This document shows positions 31,427 to 45,498 of a stretch of DNA of 64,000 nt, piece after piece. The DNA comes from Pseudosporangium ferrugineum (GTDB lineage: Bacteria > Actinomycetota > Actinomycetes > Mycobacteriales > Micromonosporaceae): contig NZ_PVZG01000007.1 in the NCBI RefSeq assembly GCF_003002065.1, positions 62,001 to 126,000 of the forward strand, read 5' to 3'. How positions within the stretch are numbered: the first letter of the stretch is position 1; each line of letters opens with the position of its first letter. The position numbers and the translations under genes were made by a program. The notes below the pieces were generated by a model. That model had not been told where the DNA came from. It did not search any database and worked only from the letters and a program-made list of their open reading frames with translations.

Positions 31427-33219
31427 AGGTCGGCTTCGAGCAGGTCCGTCCCGCGGTCGGCGGCGTACCCGCGCACGTCGGCGACGCCGAGCCGGGCCGC
31501 GTCCGCGGTGAGGTCGTCCGGCATCTTCTGCGATTGCCGCTCCGCCTCGACCCGCGCGAGGTAGTGCTCGACCTCGCGGGCCCGCACGGCCTCGTCCCAG
31601 CCGAGCGCGGCCCCCATCACGGCGGCCGCGTGCCGCGCGGTCTCGGCGCCCCGGTGCGCGGTCTCGATCGAGATCCGGGTACGCCGGGTGAGCACGTCGT
31701 CGAGGTGCAGGGCACCTTCGGCGGTCGCCGCGTACGCGATCTCGGCCGCCAGGTATTCCGGCGCCCCGGCGAGCGGCGTGGCCAGCTCGGGTTCGGCCGT
31801 CATCATGGCGAGCAGGTGCACGGTCAGGGTGCCGTAGCGCTCCAGCAGATGCTCGATGACGCCCGCGGTGACCCCGTGACGCCGGGCCGTGTCCTGCCGG
31901 TCGCGCCACGCCGCCGCGAACCCGTCCGCGCCCAGCAGCGGGAGCTGGTCGGTGCGCGACGGCCGGTCGAGGCCGAGCCGGCGCACGGCCCGGTCGATGA
32001 CGTCGGCCGCCATGACCCGGTAGGTCGTGTACTTGCCGCCGGCCACGAGCAGCAGCCCCAGCATCGGCTCGACGACGGCGTGCTCGCGGGACAGCTTCGA
32101 CGTCGAGTCGGCCTCGCCGGAGAGCAGGGGGCGCAGTCCCGCGTAGACGCCCTCGATGTCGTCGGTGGTCAGCGGGCGCTCCAGCACCGTGTTGACCTGG
32201 TCGAGCAGGTAGCTGATGTCGCGTGCGGAGGCGGCCGGGTGCGAGCGGTCGAGCTCCCAGTCGGTGTCCGTGGTGCCGATGATCCAGTGGCCGCCCCACG
32301 GGATGACGAACAGCACCGAGGTGGGCGTCCGCAGGATCAGGCCGGCGTCGCCGGTGATGGCCGAGCGCGGCACCACGAGGTGGACCCCCTTGGAGGCGCG
32401 TACGCGCAGGCCGGGCCGGACACCGACGTCGCTGAGCATCCGGGACATGTCGTCGCTCCACACGCCGGTGGCGGCGACGACCGTGCGGGCCCGCACCTCG
32501 AACTCGGGCGCGCCGGGGCTCTCGAGGTCGCGGACCTTGACGCCGACCACCTGGCGGGCCTCGCGCACGAAGCCGGTGACGCGGGCGCTGGTCACGACGG
32601 CGGCGCCGAGGCTGGCGGCCGTGCGGGCCAGGTTGACCACGAGCCGGGCGTCGTCGACCTGCCCGTCGTAGTAGCGGATCGCCCCGGTGATCTTGTCGGC
32701 GCGCAGGCTGGGGAAGAGGTGCCGGGCGCCGTCGCGGGACAGGTGCCGGTGCAGCGGCATGCCCCGGCCCTGCCCGAACACCCCGGCGAACGCGTCGTAC
32801 GCCGCGACGCCGAGGCCGTAGTAGAGGCGGTGCCACACCCGCGCGGGCGGGGCGGCGGTCTCCAGCGGCACGAGGATGGGCACCGGGCGCACCAGGTGCG
32901 GCGCGAGCCGGCTGGTCAGCAGCCCCCGCTCGGTGAGGGCCTCGTGCACCAGGTGCAGTTCGAGCTGCTCCAGGTAACGCAGGCCGCCGTGGATGAGTTT
33001 GCTGGACCGGCTGGACGTTCCGGCGGCGAAGTCGCGCGCCTCCACGAGGGCGACGTTCAGCCCGCGCGAGGCGGCGTCCAGGGCGGCGCCGGCGCCGGTG
33101 ACCCCGCCGCCGATGACGAGCACGTCGAACTGCTCGTCACGCAGCCGCTTGAGGTCGGCGACGCGGCGGACCGGTGAGAGCCGCCCGGCCGAATACCGGG
33201 ACACGGTGGGAGAGCGCAC
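31423..33219 (-). CDS. glpD: Glycerol-3-phosphate dehydrogenase (FAD, aerobic)
   Basis: A 598-residue flavoprotein. The FAD-binding Rossmann motif FDVLVIGGGVTGAGAALDAA lies near residues 30-50, followed by SSRSSKLIHGGLRYLEQLEL, the GlpD signature. FVIPWGGHWIIGTTDTDWE and GLRPLLSGEADSTSKLSREH belong to the substrate domain, and the C-terminal helical domain ends near MPDDLTADAARLG. It oxidises sn-glycerol-3-phosphate to dihydroxyacetone phosphate and passes electrons to menaquinone at the membrane. GTG 33219 follows TACGGT (33226-33231, this strand) by six bases. No glpF or glpK is adjacent; DUF4031 is coupled downstream. Confidence 0.92.
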   Translation of the reverse strand: MRSPTVSRYSAGRLSPVRRVADLKRLRDEQFDVLVIGGGVTGAGAALDAASRGLNVALVEARDFAAGTSSRSSKLIHGGLRYLEQLELHLVHEALTERGLLTSRLAPHLVRPVPILVPLETAAPPARVWHRLYYGLGVAAYDAFAGVFGQGRGMPLHRHLSRDGARHLFPSLRADKITGAIRYYDGQVDDARLVVNLARTAASLGAAVVTSARVTGFVREARQVVGVKVRDLESPGAPEFEVRARTVVAATGVWSDDMSRMLSDVGVRPGLRVRASKGVHLVVPRSAITGDAGLILRTPTSVLFVIPWGGHWIIGTTDTDWELDRSHPAASARDISYLLDQVNTVLERPLTTDDIEGVYAGLRPLLSGEADSTSKLSREHAVVEPMLGLLLVAGGKYTTYRVMAADVIDRAVRRLGLDRPSRTDQLPLLGADGFAAAWRDRQDTARRHGVTAGVIEHLLERYGTLTVHLLAMMTAEPELATPLAGAPEYLAAEIAYAATAEGALHLDDVLTRRTRISIETAHRGAETARHAAAVMGAALGWDEAVRAREVEHYLARVEAERQSQKMPDDLTADAARLGVADVRGYAADRGTDLLEADL

Positions 33220-33267
33220 GATCCCACCGTAGCGCCGTCGGCGGTCACCCAAGGAGAGGAATGTTTC

Positions 33268-34104
33268 TCAGCCCGACCCCTTGACGAGAGCCAGCATCTC
33301 GGTGACCGAACCCGCGGGATCGGTCACCGGGAACTGCACCGCCCGGATCGTGGCGTCCGCGTCCACCAGCAGGCTCAGCCGCTTGAAGCGGTCGGTGCCG
33401 CCGGCCCGGAAGGTGGGCAGCCGCAGGCTCGCCGCCAGCTTGCCGTCCTGGTCCGACAACAGGGGAAAGGGCAGTTTCGCGTACGCGGCGAAGGCCTCGA
33501 GCTGGTCGGGGCGCTGGGTGCTGACCCCGGTGATCCGGACTCCGAGGGCGGCGAAGGCCTCGGCGTGCGCCGCGTAGGTGGTCGACTCGAGGGTGCAGCC
33601 GGCCGCCCCGGGGATGTCGCCCCAGCCGGGCGGATGGCCCTGGGTTCCGGGGGCGAAGGCGCCGGGGAAGAAGTACAGCACCGTGGGCGCCTCCACCGTG
33701 AACCGCGGGATGCGGTGGCCGGTCAGCGCGTGGGCACGGCGCGCCTCGGCCGACGTGGGGGCGGAGGTGGCGGTCAGGGAGCCGTCGCCCATGACGTGCC
33801 GGGTGCCCCAGTCCTGCAGCGCGATCAGCACCGGCAGCAGGCCCTCGCCCTTCGGGGTGAGCAGGTAGTCGTACCGCGGCGGACGCTGCGAATACGCCTC
33901 CCGGCGCAGCACGCCGTGGTCCGTGAGGGCGGCGAGGCGCTCGGTCAACGCGCGGCGGCTGACGCCGAGCTCGCGCTGCAGGGCGTCGAAGCGGGTCACG
34001 CCCCCGGCGATGTCGCGCACGACCAGGAAGGTCCACCAGTCGGTGAGCACGCCGAGCGCCTGCGCGATGCCGCAGTCGGCATCCACCGGTTCGACTCGTC
34101 GCAC
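33268..34104 (-). CDS. HxlR-type redox regulator fused to a peroxiredoxin-like domain
   Basis: A 278-residue two-domain protein. Residues 1-105 are an HxlR/DUF24 winged helix: DADCGIAQALGVLTDWWTFL, RFDALQRELGVSRRALTERL and RPPRYDYLLTPKGEGL. C11 is at the N-terminal position of the sensing cysteine in YodB and HypR. Residues about 125-278 are a thioredoxin-fold peroxiredoxin: TVLYFFPGAFAPG, then PPGWGDIPGAAGCTLESTT with C170 as the only other cysteine, then FPLLSDQDGKLAASLRLPTF. The resolving cysteine usual in this subfamily (CTPQSC) is replaced. GTG 34104 lies at the expected start of a TATAGT-driven transcript. It is divergent from an MFS exporter across a 17-bp palindrome and probably represses both. 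Confidence 0.85.
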   Translation of the reverse strand: MRRVEPVDADCGIAQALGVLTDWWTFLVVRDIAGGVTRFDALQRELGVSRRALTERLAALTDHGVLRREAYSQRPPRYDYLLTPKGEGLLPVLIALQDWGTRHVMGDGSLTATSAPTSAEARRAHALTGHRIPRFTVEAPTVLYFFPGAFAPGTQGHPPGWGDIPGAAGCTLESTTYAAHAEAFAALGVRITGVSTQRPDQLEAFAAYAKLPFPLLSDQDGKLAASLRLPTFRAGGTDRFKRLSLLVDADATIRAVQFPVTDPAGSVTEMLALVKGSG

Positions 34105-34113
34105 GCCACCCAC

Positions 34114-34137
34114 TATAGTCAGTTCCAAATTGGAACT
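34114..34137. promoter_or_regulatory. Palindromic operator and -10 for the HxlR-peroxiredoxin gene
   Basis: AGTTCCAAATTGGAACT (34121-34137) is a perfect dyad around a central A. Immediately beside it on the minus strand is TATAGT (34114-34119), nine bases before GTG 34104. The dyad would sit in the spacer of the regulator's promoter and upstream of the divergent MFS gene, the usual geometry for an autorepressor of the HxlR family. Confidence 0.75.
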
Positions 34138-34162
34138 TACTCGACGGGCGGGGGCGGGGACC

Positions 34163-35395
34163 GTGAGCGTCTTCTGGCGGTGGTGGGCGGCCGGCACGAC
34201 CAGCGGGCTGGGGTCGGCCATCGGGGGCGTGGCACTGCCGCTGACGGCGCTCGCGGTCCTCGACGCCACCCCCTTCGAGATGGGCCTGATCGCCGCCGCC
34301 CGTTACGCCGCCTGGCTCGTCATCGGCCTGCCCGCCGGGGTGATCGTCCAGCGCCTGCCGCTGCGGGGCACCCAGATCGGCGCGGACCTGGCCCGGGCGG
34401 CAGCGGTCGGCTCCGTCCCGCTCGCCTGGTGGGCGGGACAGCTCACCGTCGCGCACCTCGTGGCCACCGCCCTGGTGATCAGCTTCGCCAACGTCCTGTT
34501 CGACGTGGCCAACGCGACCTTCCTGCCCGAGATCGCCGGCCGCGACCAGTTGCAGTCCCGCAACAGCCTGACCTCGGGTACGCACGCGGCCACGGAACTC
34601 GGCGGCCCGTCCGTCGGCGGCGTCATCGTGCAGGTGCTCGGTGCCGTACCGACGCTGCTGGTCGACGCGGTCAGCTACGTCGCGTCGGCCGTCCTGCTGA
34701 GAACGCTGCCGGCCCGGCGTGCCGTCCGGCCCGACCGGTGGCCGCCGATGGGCGCGATGATCCGCGAGGGCTTCGGCTACGTCGTCCGGCATCCGGCGAT
34801 GGGACCGGGCATGTGGGCGGCCACCGCGGTGAACTTCGTCTGCGGCGCCCAGCTCGCCCTCTACCCGCTCTACCTCGTCCGCGAGCTGCACGCGGCGCCG
34901 GGGCTGGTGGGCGTGCTGCTCGCGGCGGACGGCGCCGGCACGCTCATCGGCGCGGCGCTGACCACCCGTTTCACCGACGCGGTCGGCACGGCACGCGGCC
35001 TGATCGTCAGCGGCTTCGTCGCGACCGCCGGGGCGTTGCTGGTGCCGTGGGGGGCCGGGCTCACCGCGTACGCCTGCTTCGTGCTCGGGAATCTGGCCTT
35101 CGCGGCGGGAGTCGTGGTGCTGAGCGTGACGACCCGGACGTACCGTCAGATCGCGAGCCCGCCCGAGCTGCTGAGCCGGGTGATGGCCACGGTCCGGTTC
35201 GTCTCCTGGGGCGCGATCCCGGTCGGCGGCCTCACGGCGGGAGCGCTGGCCGGCCCGCTCGGCGCCCGGCCGACGCTGCTGGCACTCGGCGCGGTGACCG
35301 TCTGCGCGCCCCTGGTCTGGCTGTTCTCCCCGGTGCGCGGCCTGCGCGATCTCACCGACGTGACGCTGCCCGGGCGGGAGGCGGCGGTTCGGTAG
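34163..35395 (+). CDS. MFS exporter (enterobactin/multidrug efflux type)
   Basis: A 410-residue major facilitator with twelve predicted helices. It begins VSVFWRWWAAGTTSGLGSAI and carries FANVLFDVANATFLPEIAGR with LQSRNSLTSGTHAATELGGP, typical of the EntS/MFS_3-like export branch. Its substrate is unknown; control by an HxlR-type thiol sensor suggests electrophiles, quinones or oxidised compounds. GTG 34163 has GGGGCGGGGA just upstream as a ribosome-binding site. The operator at 34121-34137 lies 26 bases before the start. Confidence 0.87.
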   Translation: MSVFWRWWAAGTTSGLGSAIGGVALPLTALAVLDATPFEMGLIAAARYAAWLVIGLPAGVIVQRLPLRGTQIGADLARAAAVGSVPLAWWAGQLTVAHLVATALVISFANVLFDVANATFLPEIAGRDQLQSRNSLTSGTHAATELGGPSVGGVIVQVLGAVPTLLVDAVSYVASAVLLRTLPARRAVRPDRWPPMGAMIREGFGYVVRHPAMGPGMWAATAVNFVCGAQLALYPLYLVRELHAAPGLVGVLLAADGAGTLIGAALTTRFTDAVGTARGLIVSGFVATAGALLVPWGAGLTAYACFVLGNLAFAAGVVVLSVTTRTYRQIASPPELLSRVMATVRFVSWGAIPVGGLTAGALAGPLGARPTLLALGAVTVCAPLVWLFSPVRGLRDLTDVTLPGREAAVR

Positions 35396-35406
35396 GTTCG
35401 GCGGCT

Positions 35407-36324
35407 GTGGACAGCGAGTTCCGGATCTCCGAACTGACCGACGACGACGTGCCCGCGGTCGTGCGCCTCTGCCGGGCCGCGCTGGACCTGCCGGAGGACG
35501 CCGCCGAGGCCGAGGAGATCGTCCTCCGGCTCCGCGAGACCACCGGCACGGAAGGCTGGTCGCCCGCTCCCCGCCGCGTCGTGGGGTTCCTGGCCCTGCG
35601 CCCGCCGCGGCTCGCCGGGGTGGTGCTCGGGTCGATGTCGCATCGCGATCCGGCGGCCGGCCACGTCGACCTGCTCGCCGTCGACCCGGCCGTACGCCGC
35701 CGCGGGGCCGGCCGGGCCCTGCTGGCCCGCGTCGAGGCGGCCCTGGCCGAGCGGGGCGCGCGGGAGGTCGTCCTCGGCGGCAACGCGCCCTACTACGCGT
35801 GGCCCGGCATCGACGTGCGCTACACGCCCGCGCTCTGCGCCGCGACGGCGCTGGGCTACGAGCAGGAGCAGCCCGCCTGGAACATGACCGTCGACCTCGC
35901 CGCCGGGCCGGAGGTGCCGCCGCCCGCCGAGGGCGTCACCGTACGCCGGGCGACCGCGGAGGACGTGCCGCACCTGGCCGCCTTCGCGCTGGAGACCTTC
36001 GGCGCGAGCTGGGCCGGCGAGATCACCCACTCGGTCGGGCGGGAGCGGGCGGGCTGCCACGCGGCGTTCGACCGGGACGGCGGCGTGCTGGGCTTCGCCG
36101 CGTACGGAAGCTCGCGCCCGAGCTGGTTCGGCCCGATGGGCACCGCGGCGGCGGCGCGCGGGCGGGGCATCGGCAACCTGTTGCTCCGCCGCTGCCTCGC
36201 CGACCAGCGCGCGAACGGCTTCGACCGGGTGCAGATCGGCTGGGTCGGCCCGCTGGTGTTCTACGCGAACGCGGTCGGCGCCCGCGTCGAACGGGTCTTC
36301 CTGCCGCACCGCAAAAGGCTCTGA
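35407..36324 (+). CDS. Tandem GNAT N-acetyltransferase
   Basis: A 305-residue protein with two GNAT domains. The first has VDLLAVDPAVRRRGAGRALL (acetyl-CoA loop) and GNAPYYAWPGIDVRYTPAL; the second has WFGPMGTAAAARGRGIGNLL and a C-terminal WVGPLVFYANAVGARVERV. The GNAPYYAWPGID motif is shared with sugar or mycothiol-like acetyltransferases that I cannot assign further. GTG 35407 lies eight bases after TAGGTT (35393-35398), a leaderless layout. It is followed 11 bases later by the bidirectional terminator shared with groEL. Confidence 0.83.
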   Translation: MDSEFRISELTDDDVPAVVRLCRAALDLPEDAAEAEEIVLRLRETTGTEGWSPAPRRVVGFLALRPPRLAGVVLGSMSHRDPAAGHVDLLAVDPAVRRRGAGRALLARVEAALAERGAREVVLGGNAPYYAWPGIDVRYTPALCAATALGYEQEQPAWNMTVDLAAGPEVPPPAEGVTVRRATAEDVPHLAAFALETFGASWAGEITHSVGRERAGCHAAFDRDGGVLGFAAYGSSRPSWFGPMGTAAAARGRGIGNLLLRRCLADQRANGFDRVQIGWVGPLVFYANAVGARVERVFLPHRKRL

Positions 36325-36334
36325 GGACAAGGAA

Positions 36335-36366
36335 AACGGGCCGCCCCGAGGGACGGCCCGTTCTCG
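36335..36366. terminator. Bidirectional rho-independent terminator between GNAT gene and groEL
   Basis: AACGGGCCG (36335-36343) pairs perfectly with CGGCCCGTT (36354-36362) around a 10-base loop. On the minus strand the stem is followed by a T-run (TTTTCC), serving groEL; on the plus strand TTCTC follows, serving the GNAT gene. It lies between both stops. Confidence 0.85.
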
Positions 36367-36383
36367 CTGTGCAGTTGCTGGAC

Positions 36384-42273
<5,890 letters not shown>

Positions 42274-42280
42274 CCCACCC

Positions 42281-42313
42281 CCGGCAGGGTGCGGCGACGG
42301 CCCACCCTGCCGG
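42281..42313 (+). terminator. Hairpin after the TagF-like gene
   Basis: CCGGCAGGGTG (42281-42291) pairs perfectly with CACCCTGCCGG (42303-42313) around an 11-base loop, beginning eight bases after the stop. No U-tract follows, as is common in this genome. Confidence 0.7.
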
Positions 42314-42655
42314 CCGAGGTCCCCGCGGCCTCTCCCGCGCAACTCCACCCAGCCGCTGCACGCCCATCCGCTCCGAGCCGCCCGGACGCGACCTACCCGC
42401 GCGCCCTCACCACGGCCTCTCCCGCGCAACCCCCGGGGTGACCCGCTCGCGCGCCCTCACCGCGGCCCTCCCGCGCAACCACCCGGACGATCTGCTCGCG
42501 CGCCCACACCACGACCGTCCGCACGACCAGTTCCCCCGTCCGTCCGCGCCCATCCCCACCGAGCCGGCCTCGCCGCATGCGCGGGGCGGGGCGGGGTGCG
42601 TCGCAAAAGCGGCATCCGGGTTGCCTACCCCGGCGTCAGCGGGTAGGCAGGCAGC
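42314..42655. other. Repeat-bearing intergenic region before the GNAT gene
   Basis: No gene is visible. Segments containing GCGCGCCCTCAC recur with a period of about 50 bases near 42399, 42449 and 42498 (third copy degenerate). Close to the next start, TGCCTACCC (42622-42630) and GGGTAGGCA (42641-42649) form a perfect 9-bp stem ending six bases before ATG 42656; this could be an operator or could mask the start. Confidence 0.55.
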
Positions 42656-43174
42656 ATGACCAGCACCCTGGCGCCGCCCTGCACCGTGCACCGGGTGACC
42701 CCCGAGGACGCGGCGAGGATGCGGGCCCTGCGGCTCGAGATGCTGGCCGACAGCCCGCTCGCGTTCCTGGAGACCCTGGCCCAAGCGGCGGCGCGCCCGC
42801 ACGCCGACTTCCGGCGCCGGATCGTGCAGGCCTCGGCGGGCGGCCAGCTGGCGCAGTTCGTCGCCGACCCGGGCAGCCGCCTCATCGGCCACGCGGGCGG
42901 CACGGTCCTGCCCGAGGACCCGGCCGCCACGGTCGTCTTCGCCGTCTACATCACGCCGTCCCACCGCGGCCAGGGAGTGCTCCCGTCGCTGGTCGACGCG
43001 GTCGCCGAATGGTCGCTGTCGGTGGGGAGGCGGGAGCTGATGCTCGAGGTCGTGGTGGGCAACGACCGGGCCGTCCGCGCCTACGAACGGCTGGGCTTCG
43101 AGGACACCGGCGTACGGGTCCCCCACCCGGTCCTGCCGGGACTCCAGGAACTCCAGATGCGCCGCCGCGCATGA
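42656..43174 (+). CDS. GNAT family N-acetyltransferase
   Basis: A 172-residue single-domain acetyltransferase. The fold is seen as [20 protein letters not shown] (the motif of the YkkB/RimI-like group with early MRALRLEAL), [20 protein letters not shown] with the acetyl-CoA loop, and [20 protein letters not shown]. Acceptor unknown. ATG 42656 lies six bases after an inverted repeat and has no strong ribosome-binding site. The stop overlaps the ATG of the next gene by four bases. Confidence 0.85.
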   Translation: MTSTLAPPCTVHRVTPEDAARMRALRLEMLADSPLAFLETLAQAAARPHADFRRRIVQASAGGQLAQFVADPGSRLIGHAGGTVLPEDPAATVVFAVYITPSHRGQGVLPSLVDAVAEWSLSVGRRELMLEVVVGNDRAVRAYERLGFEDTGVRVPHPVLPGLQELQMRRRA

Positions 43175-43686
43175 CCACCCCACCCCCACCCGACCCCGCC
43201 CCGGACCCCACCGCCGGGCCGAGGGGGAGGCCGGCGTTGCGGCGGTGGCCGTTGGCCCGGTCGGTGCTGACGGCGGTCAACGGGACCACGCTGGCCGGGC
43301 TCGCGGTCGCCGTCCTCACCGGGGCGAAGGTCCGTCGCGGGCGGCACGGCATCCTGGTCGCGGAGGGTTACCGGCGGAAGGTGCCGCCGGCGACGTGCTT
43401 CACGGTCGGGTCGGTCATCATCACCCGGCGGAGCGCGGACTGGCTGCTGCACGAGGGGCGTGCCGAGTTGCTGGCGCACGAGAGCCGGCACGCGGGCCAG
43501 TACGCCGTCCTCGGCCCGCTGTTCTGGCCCGCCTACTGGGCCGCCTGCGGGTACTCCTACCTCATGACCGGCTCCTACGGCAGCCGCAACGTCTTCGAGC
43601 GGCACGCCGGCCTCGAACGGGGCGGCTACGCCGACGCGCCCCTGCGCCCCTGGGCCCGCAAGCTCAGCCGCAACCGCAACCCCTGA
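43171..43686 (+). CDS. Small HExxH-motif protein, putative membrane-linked metallopeptidase-like
   Basis: A 171-residue protein, coupled to the upstream GNAT gene by an ATGA overlap. After a Pro-rich head, [19 protein letters not shown] may be a membrane helix. The C-terminal part has [20 protein letters not shown] with HESRH as an HExxH zinc motif, an aromatic hydrophobic stretch ([14 protein letters not shown]) and a downstream [10 protein letters not shown] whose glutamate could be the third zinc ligand, in the arrangement of minimal gluzincins. I do not recognise a named family. Peptidase activity is only inferred. Confidence 0.6.
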   Translation: MTTPPPPDPAPDPTAGPRGRPALRRWPLARSVLTAVNGTTLAGLAVAVLTGAKVRRGRHGILVAEGYRRKVPPATCFTVGSVIITRRSADWLLHEGRAELLAHESRHAGQYAVLGPLFWPAYWAACGYSYLMTGSYGSRNVFERHAGLERGGYADAPLRPWARKLSRNRNP

Positions 43687-44047
43687 GCCGCCGAGCCACA
43701 CAGACCGAACCGCGGTCCGCCGAGGATCCCGCCGGAGCCGCCGGCCAAGCCGAACCCCGCGGCGCGGGCCTACGGGGACCGCCCCGGCGCGGACCGAGAG
43801 GCGGGCCTGGCCCGGACCGGGATACCGGCCCGGGCCAGGCCCGGAAGTTGGTCGAGAGGACGCGCGCACAGCGCCTCCGGCACTGGGTCGTTGGGCCCCG
43901 GAGAGATTGTCACCAAGCTCGAAGGTGGGGCCTCGTACGGCGTCGCGTCCTCCCGCGTAGAGCATCCTGCCGATCCCGAGATCCCGGCGCAAGTCCTCGC
44001 GGGTAGGAATTCTCGACGGTCGGCAGAGGATCGATTACCCAGCGTTG
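43687..44047. other. Convergent intergenic region without a recognisable gene
   Basis: Apart from the hairpin at 43803-43842 I see no promoter, repeat or coding signal in these 361 bases. Short frames present here lack ribosome-binding sites and codon bias. Confidence 0.6.
43803..43842. terminator. Strong 40-base hairpin between HExxH gene and thrC
   Basis: GGGCCTGGCCCGG (43803-43815) pairs perfectly with CCGGGCCAGGCCC (43830-43842). Between them CCGG-GATA-CCGG adds a nested stem. Located in the convergent gap, it could terminate both genes, though it is 117 bases past the HExxH stop and 206 bases past the thrC stop. Confidence 0.65.
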
Positions 44048-45328
44048 TTATCCGAGGAGGCCGGCCTCGCGGGCGCCGCGGAGGGAGGGCTTGATGTGGT
44101 GCGTCGGGCCGACCAGGCCGGCGACCGCGTCGATGGTCTTGAGGCCCTCGCCCGTGTTGTAGACGACCGTCTCCTTGGTGGGGTCGAGCTTGCCGCCGGC
44201 GACGAGCTTCTTCAGGACGGCGACGGTGGTGCCGCCGGCCGTCTCGGCGAAGATGCCGGTGGTCTTCGCGAGCAGGCGGATGCCCTCGCGGATCTCGTCG
44301 TCGTCGGCGTAGTCCATCCAGCCGCCGGTGCGCTGGACGGCCTCGATCGCGTACGCGCCCGCCGCCGGGTCGCCGATGTTCAGGGACTTGGCGATGCCGG
44401 TGGGCTTCACCGGGGTGATCTGGTCGGTGCCGTTGTGCAGGGCCACCGCGATGGGGTTGCAGCCGGCCGACTGGGCGCCGTACACCGTCCAGCCTTCCTC
44501 GGGCGCCTCGACCAGGCCGATCTCGACGAGCTCGCTGAACGCCTTGTCGACCTTGGTGAGCAGCTCGCCGGAGGCCATCGGGATGACGACCTGGGCCGGG
44601 ATGCGCCAGCCGAGCTGCTCGGCCACCTCGTAGCCGAGCGTCTTGGAGCCCTCGGCGTAGAACGGGCGGACGTTGACGTTCACGAACGCGGTGTCCTCGA
44701 ACTCGTCGGTCTCGACCAGTTCGCCGCAGAGGCGGTTGACGTCGTCGTACGAGCCCTCGATGGCGACCAGGCCGCCGCCGTACACCGCGGAGGTGATGAT
44801 TTTGCCCGGCTCGAGGTCGCTGGGGATGAACACGATGCTCGGCACCCCGGCGCGGGCGGCGTGCGCGGCCACCGAGTTGGCCAGGTTGCCGGTGGAGGCG
44901 CAGGCGAAGCGGGTGAAGCCGAGCTCGCGGGCGGCGGTGAGGGCGACGGAGACGACCCGGTCCTTGAAGGAGTGGGTCGGGTTGGCGGAGTCGTCCTTGA
45001 CCCACAGGGGCGCCCGCAGGCCGATCTCGGCGGCCAGGGCGGGGGCGCTGACCAGCGGGGTCAGGCCGGGGTCGAGGGTGACGCGGGTGTCCGGGTCCTG
45101 GCCGGCGGGCAGCAGGGCGGCGTAGCGCCAGATGTTCTGCGGCCCGGCCTCGATCTGCTCGCGGGTGACGGCGGCGAGGGCGGCCGCGTCGTACGCGACC
45201 TCGAGCGGACCGAAACACTCGTAACACGCGTGCTGCGCGGCGAGGGGGAACTCGGTGCCGCAGCCACGGCAGACGAGCGCGCGGGCGGGGCTGGTGGACT
45301 GGCGGGGGGCGTCGACCGTCGACGTCAT
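44048..45328 (-). CDS. thrC: Threonine synthase
   Basis: A 426-residue PLP enzyme. The N-terminal zinc-ribbon-like CRGCGTEFPLAAQHACYECF is typical of actinobacterial and archaeal threonine synthases. The PLP lysine lies in SANPTHSFKDRVVSVALTAA; CASTGNLANSVAAHAARAGV forms the phosphate cup, and AETAGGTTVAVLKKL is the C-terminal PLP phosphate contact. It converts O-phosphohomoserine to threonine. ATG 45328 has AAGGAG seven bases upstream. The 5' untranslated region is a SAM-I riboswitch whose P1 stem abuts that ribosome-binding site, so expression should respond to S-adenosylmethionine. It is not clustered with hom or thrB here. Confidence 0.94.
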   Translation of the reverse strand: MTSTVDAPRQSTSPARALVCRGCGTEFPLAAQHACYECFGPLEVAYDAAALAAVTREQIEAGPQNIWRYAALLPAGQDPDTRVTLDPGLTPLVSAPALAAEIGLRAPLWVKDDSANPTHSFKDRVVSVALTAARELGFTRFACASTGNLANSVAAHAARAGVPSIVFIPSDLEPGKIITSAVYGGGLVAIEGSYDDVNRLCGELVETDEFEDTAFVNVNVRPFYAEGSKTLGYEVAEQLGWRIPAQVVIPMASGELLTKVDKAFSELVEIGLVEAPEEGWTVYGAQSAGCNPIAVALHNGTDQITPVKPTGIAKSLNIGDPAAGAYAIEAVQRTGGWMDYADDDEIREGIRLLAKTTGIFAETAGGTTVAVLKKLVAGGKLDPTKETVVYNTGEGLKTIDAVAGLVGPTHHIKPSLRGAREAGLLG

Positions 45329-45340
45329 ACGAGGCTCCTT

Positions 45341-45478
45341 CTCATCTTCCCCGGGCGCGGGGTCACCGCGAATCCGGGACGGAATTAGCACCTGCCGCGC
45401 GCTGGCCTCGTCATCGAGTCAAGCGCGGTGGTTGCCGGGGCGTCGTCGGGCCGTATCCCTCAGCCCCTCTGGATGAGG
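45341..45478 (-). ncRNA. SAM-I (S-box) riboswitch upstream of thrC
   Basis: On the minus strand the conserved S-box core is present in order: CTCATCCAGAG, GGGGCTGAGGGAT, GGCCCGACGACGCCC, CGGCAACC and GGTGCTAATTCC. P1 is formed by CTCATC (45472-45477) and GATGAG (45341-45346). The 3' strand of P1 is immediately followed by the thrC ribosome-binding site AAGGAG (45335-45340), so the switch most likely acts on translation. The class call rests on these motifs; a covariance model was not run. Confidence 0.88.
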
Positions 45479-45498
45479 TATTCAGTTGTGTTACGAAC

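Noticed and set aside
44048..45328. Possibility that the thrC-like gene is another PLP fold type II enzyme
   Set aside because: The zinc-ribbon-like N-terminus and SFKDR lysine motif fit threonine synthase better than cysteine synthase or threonine dehydratase.
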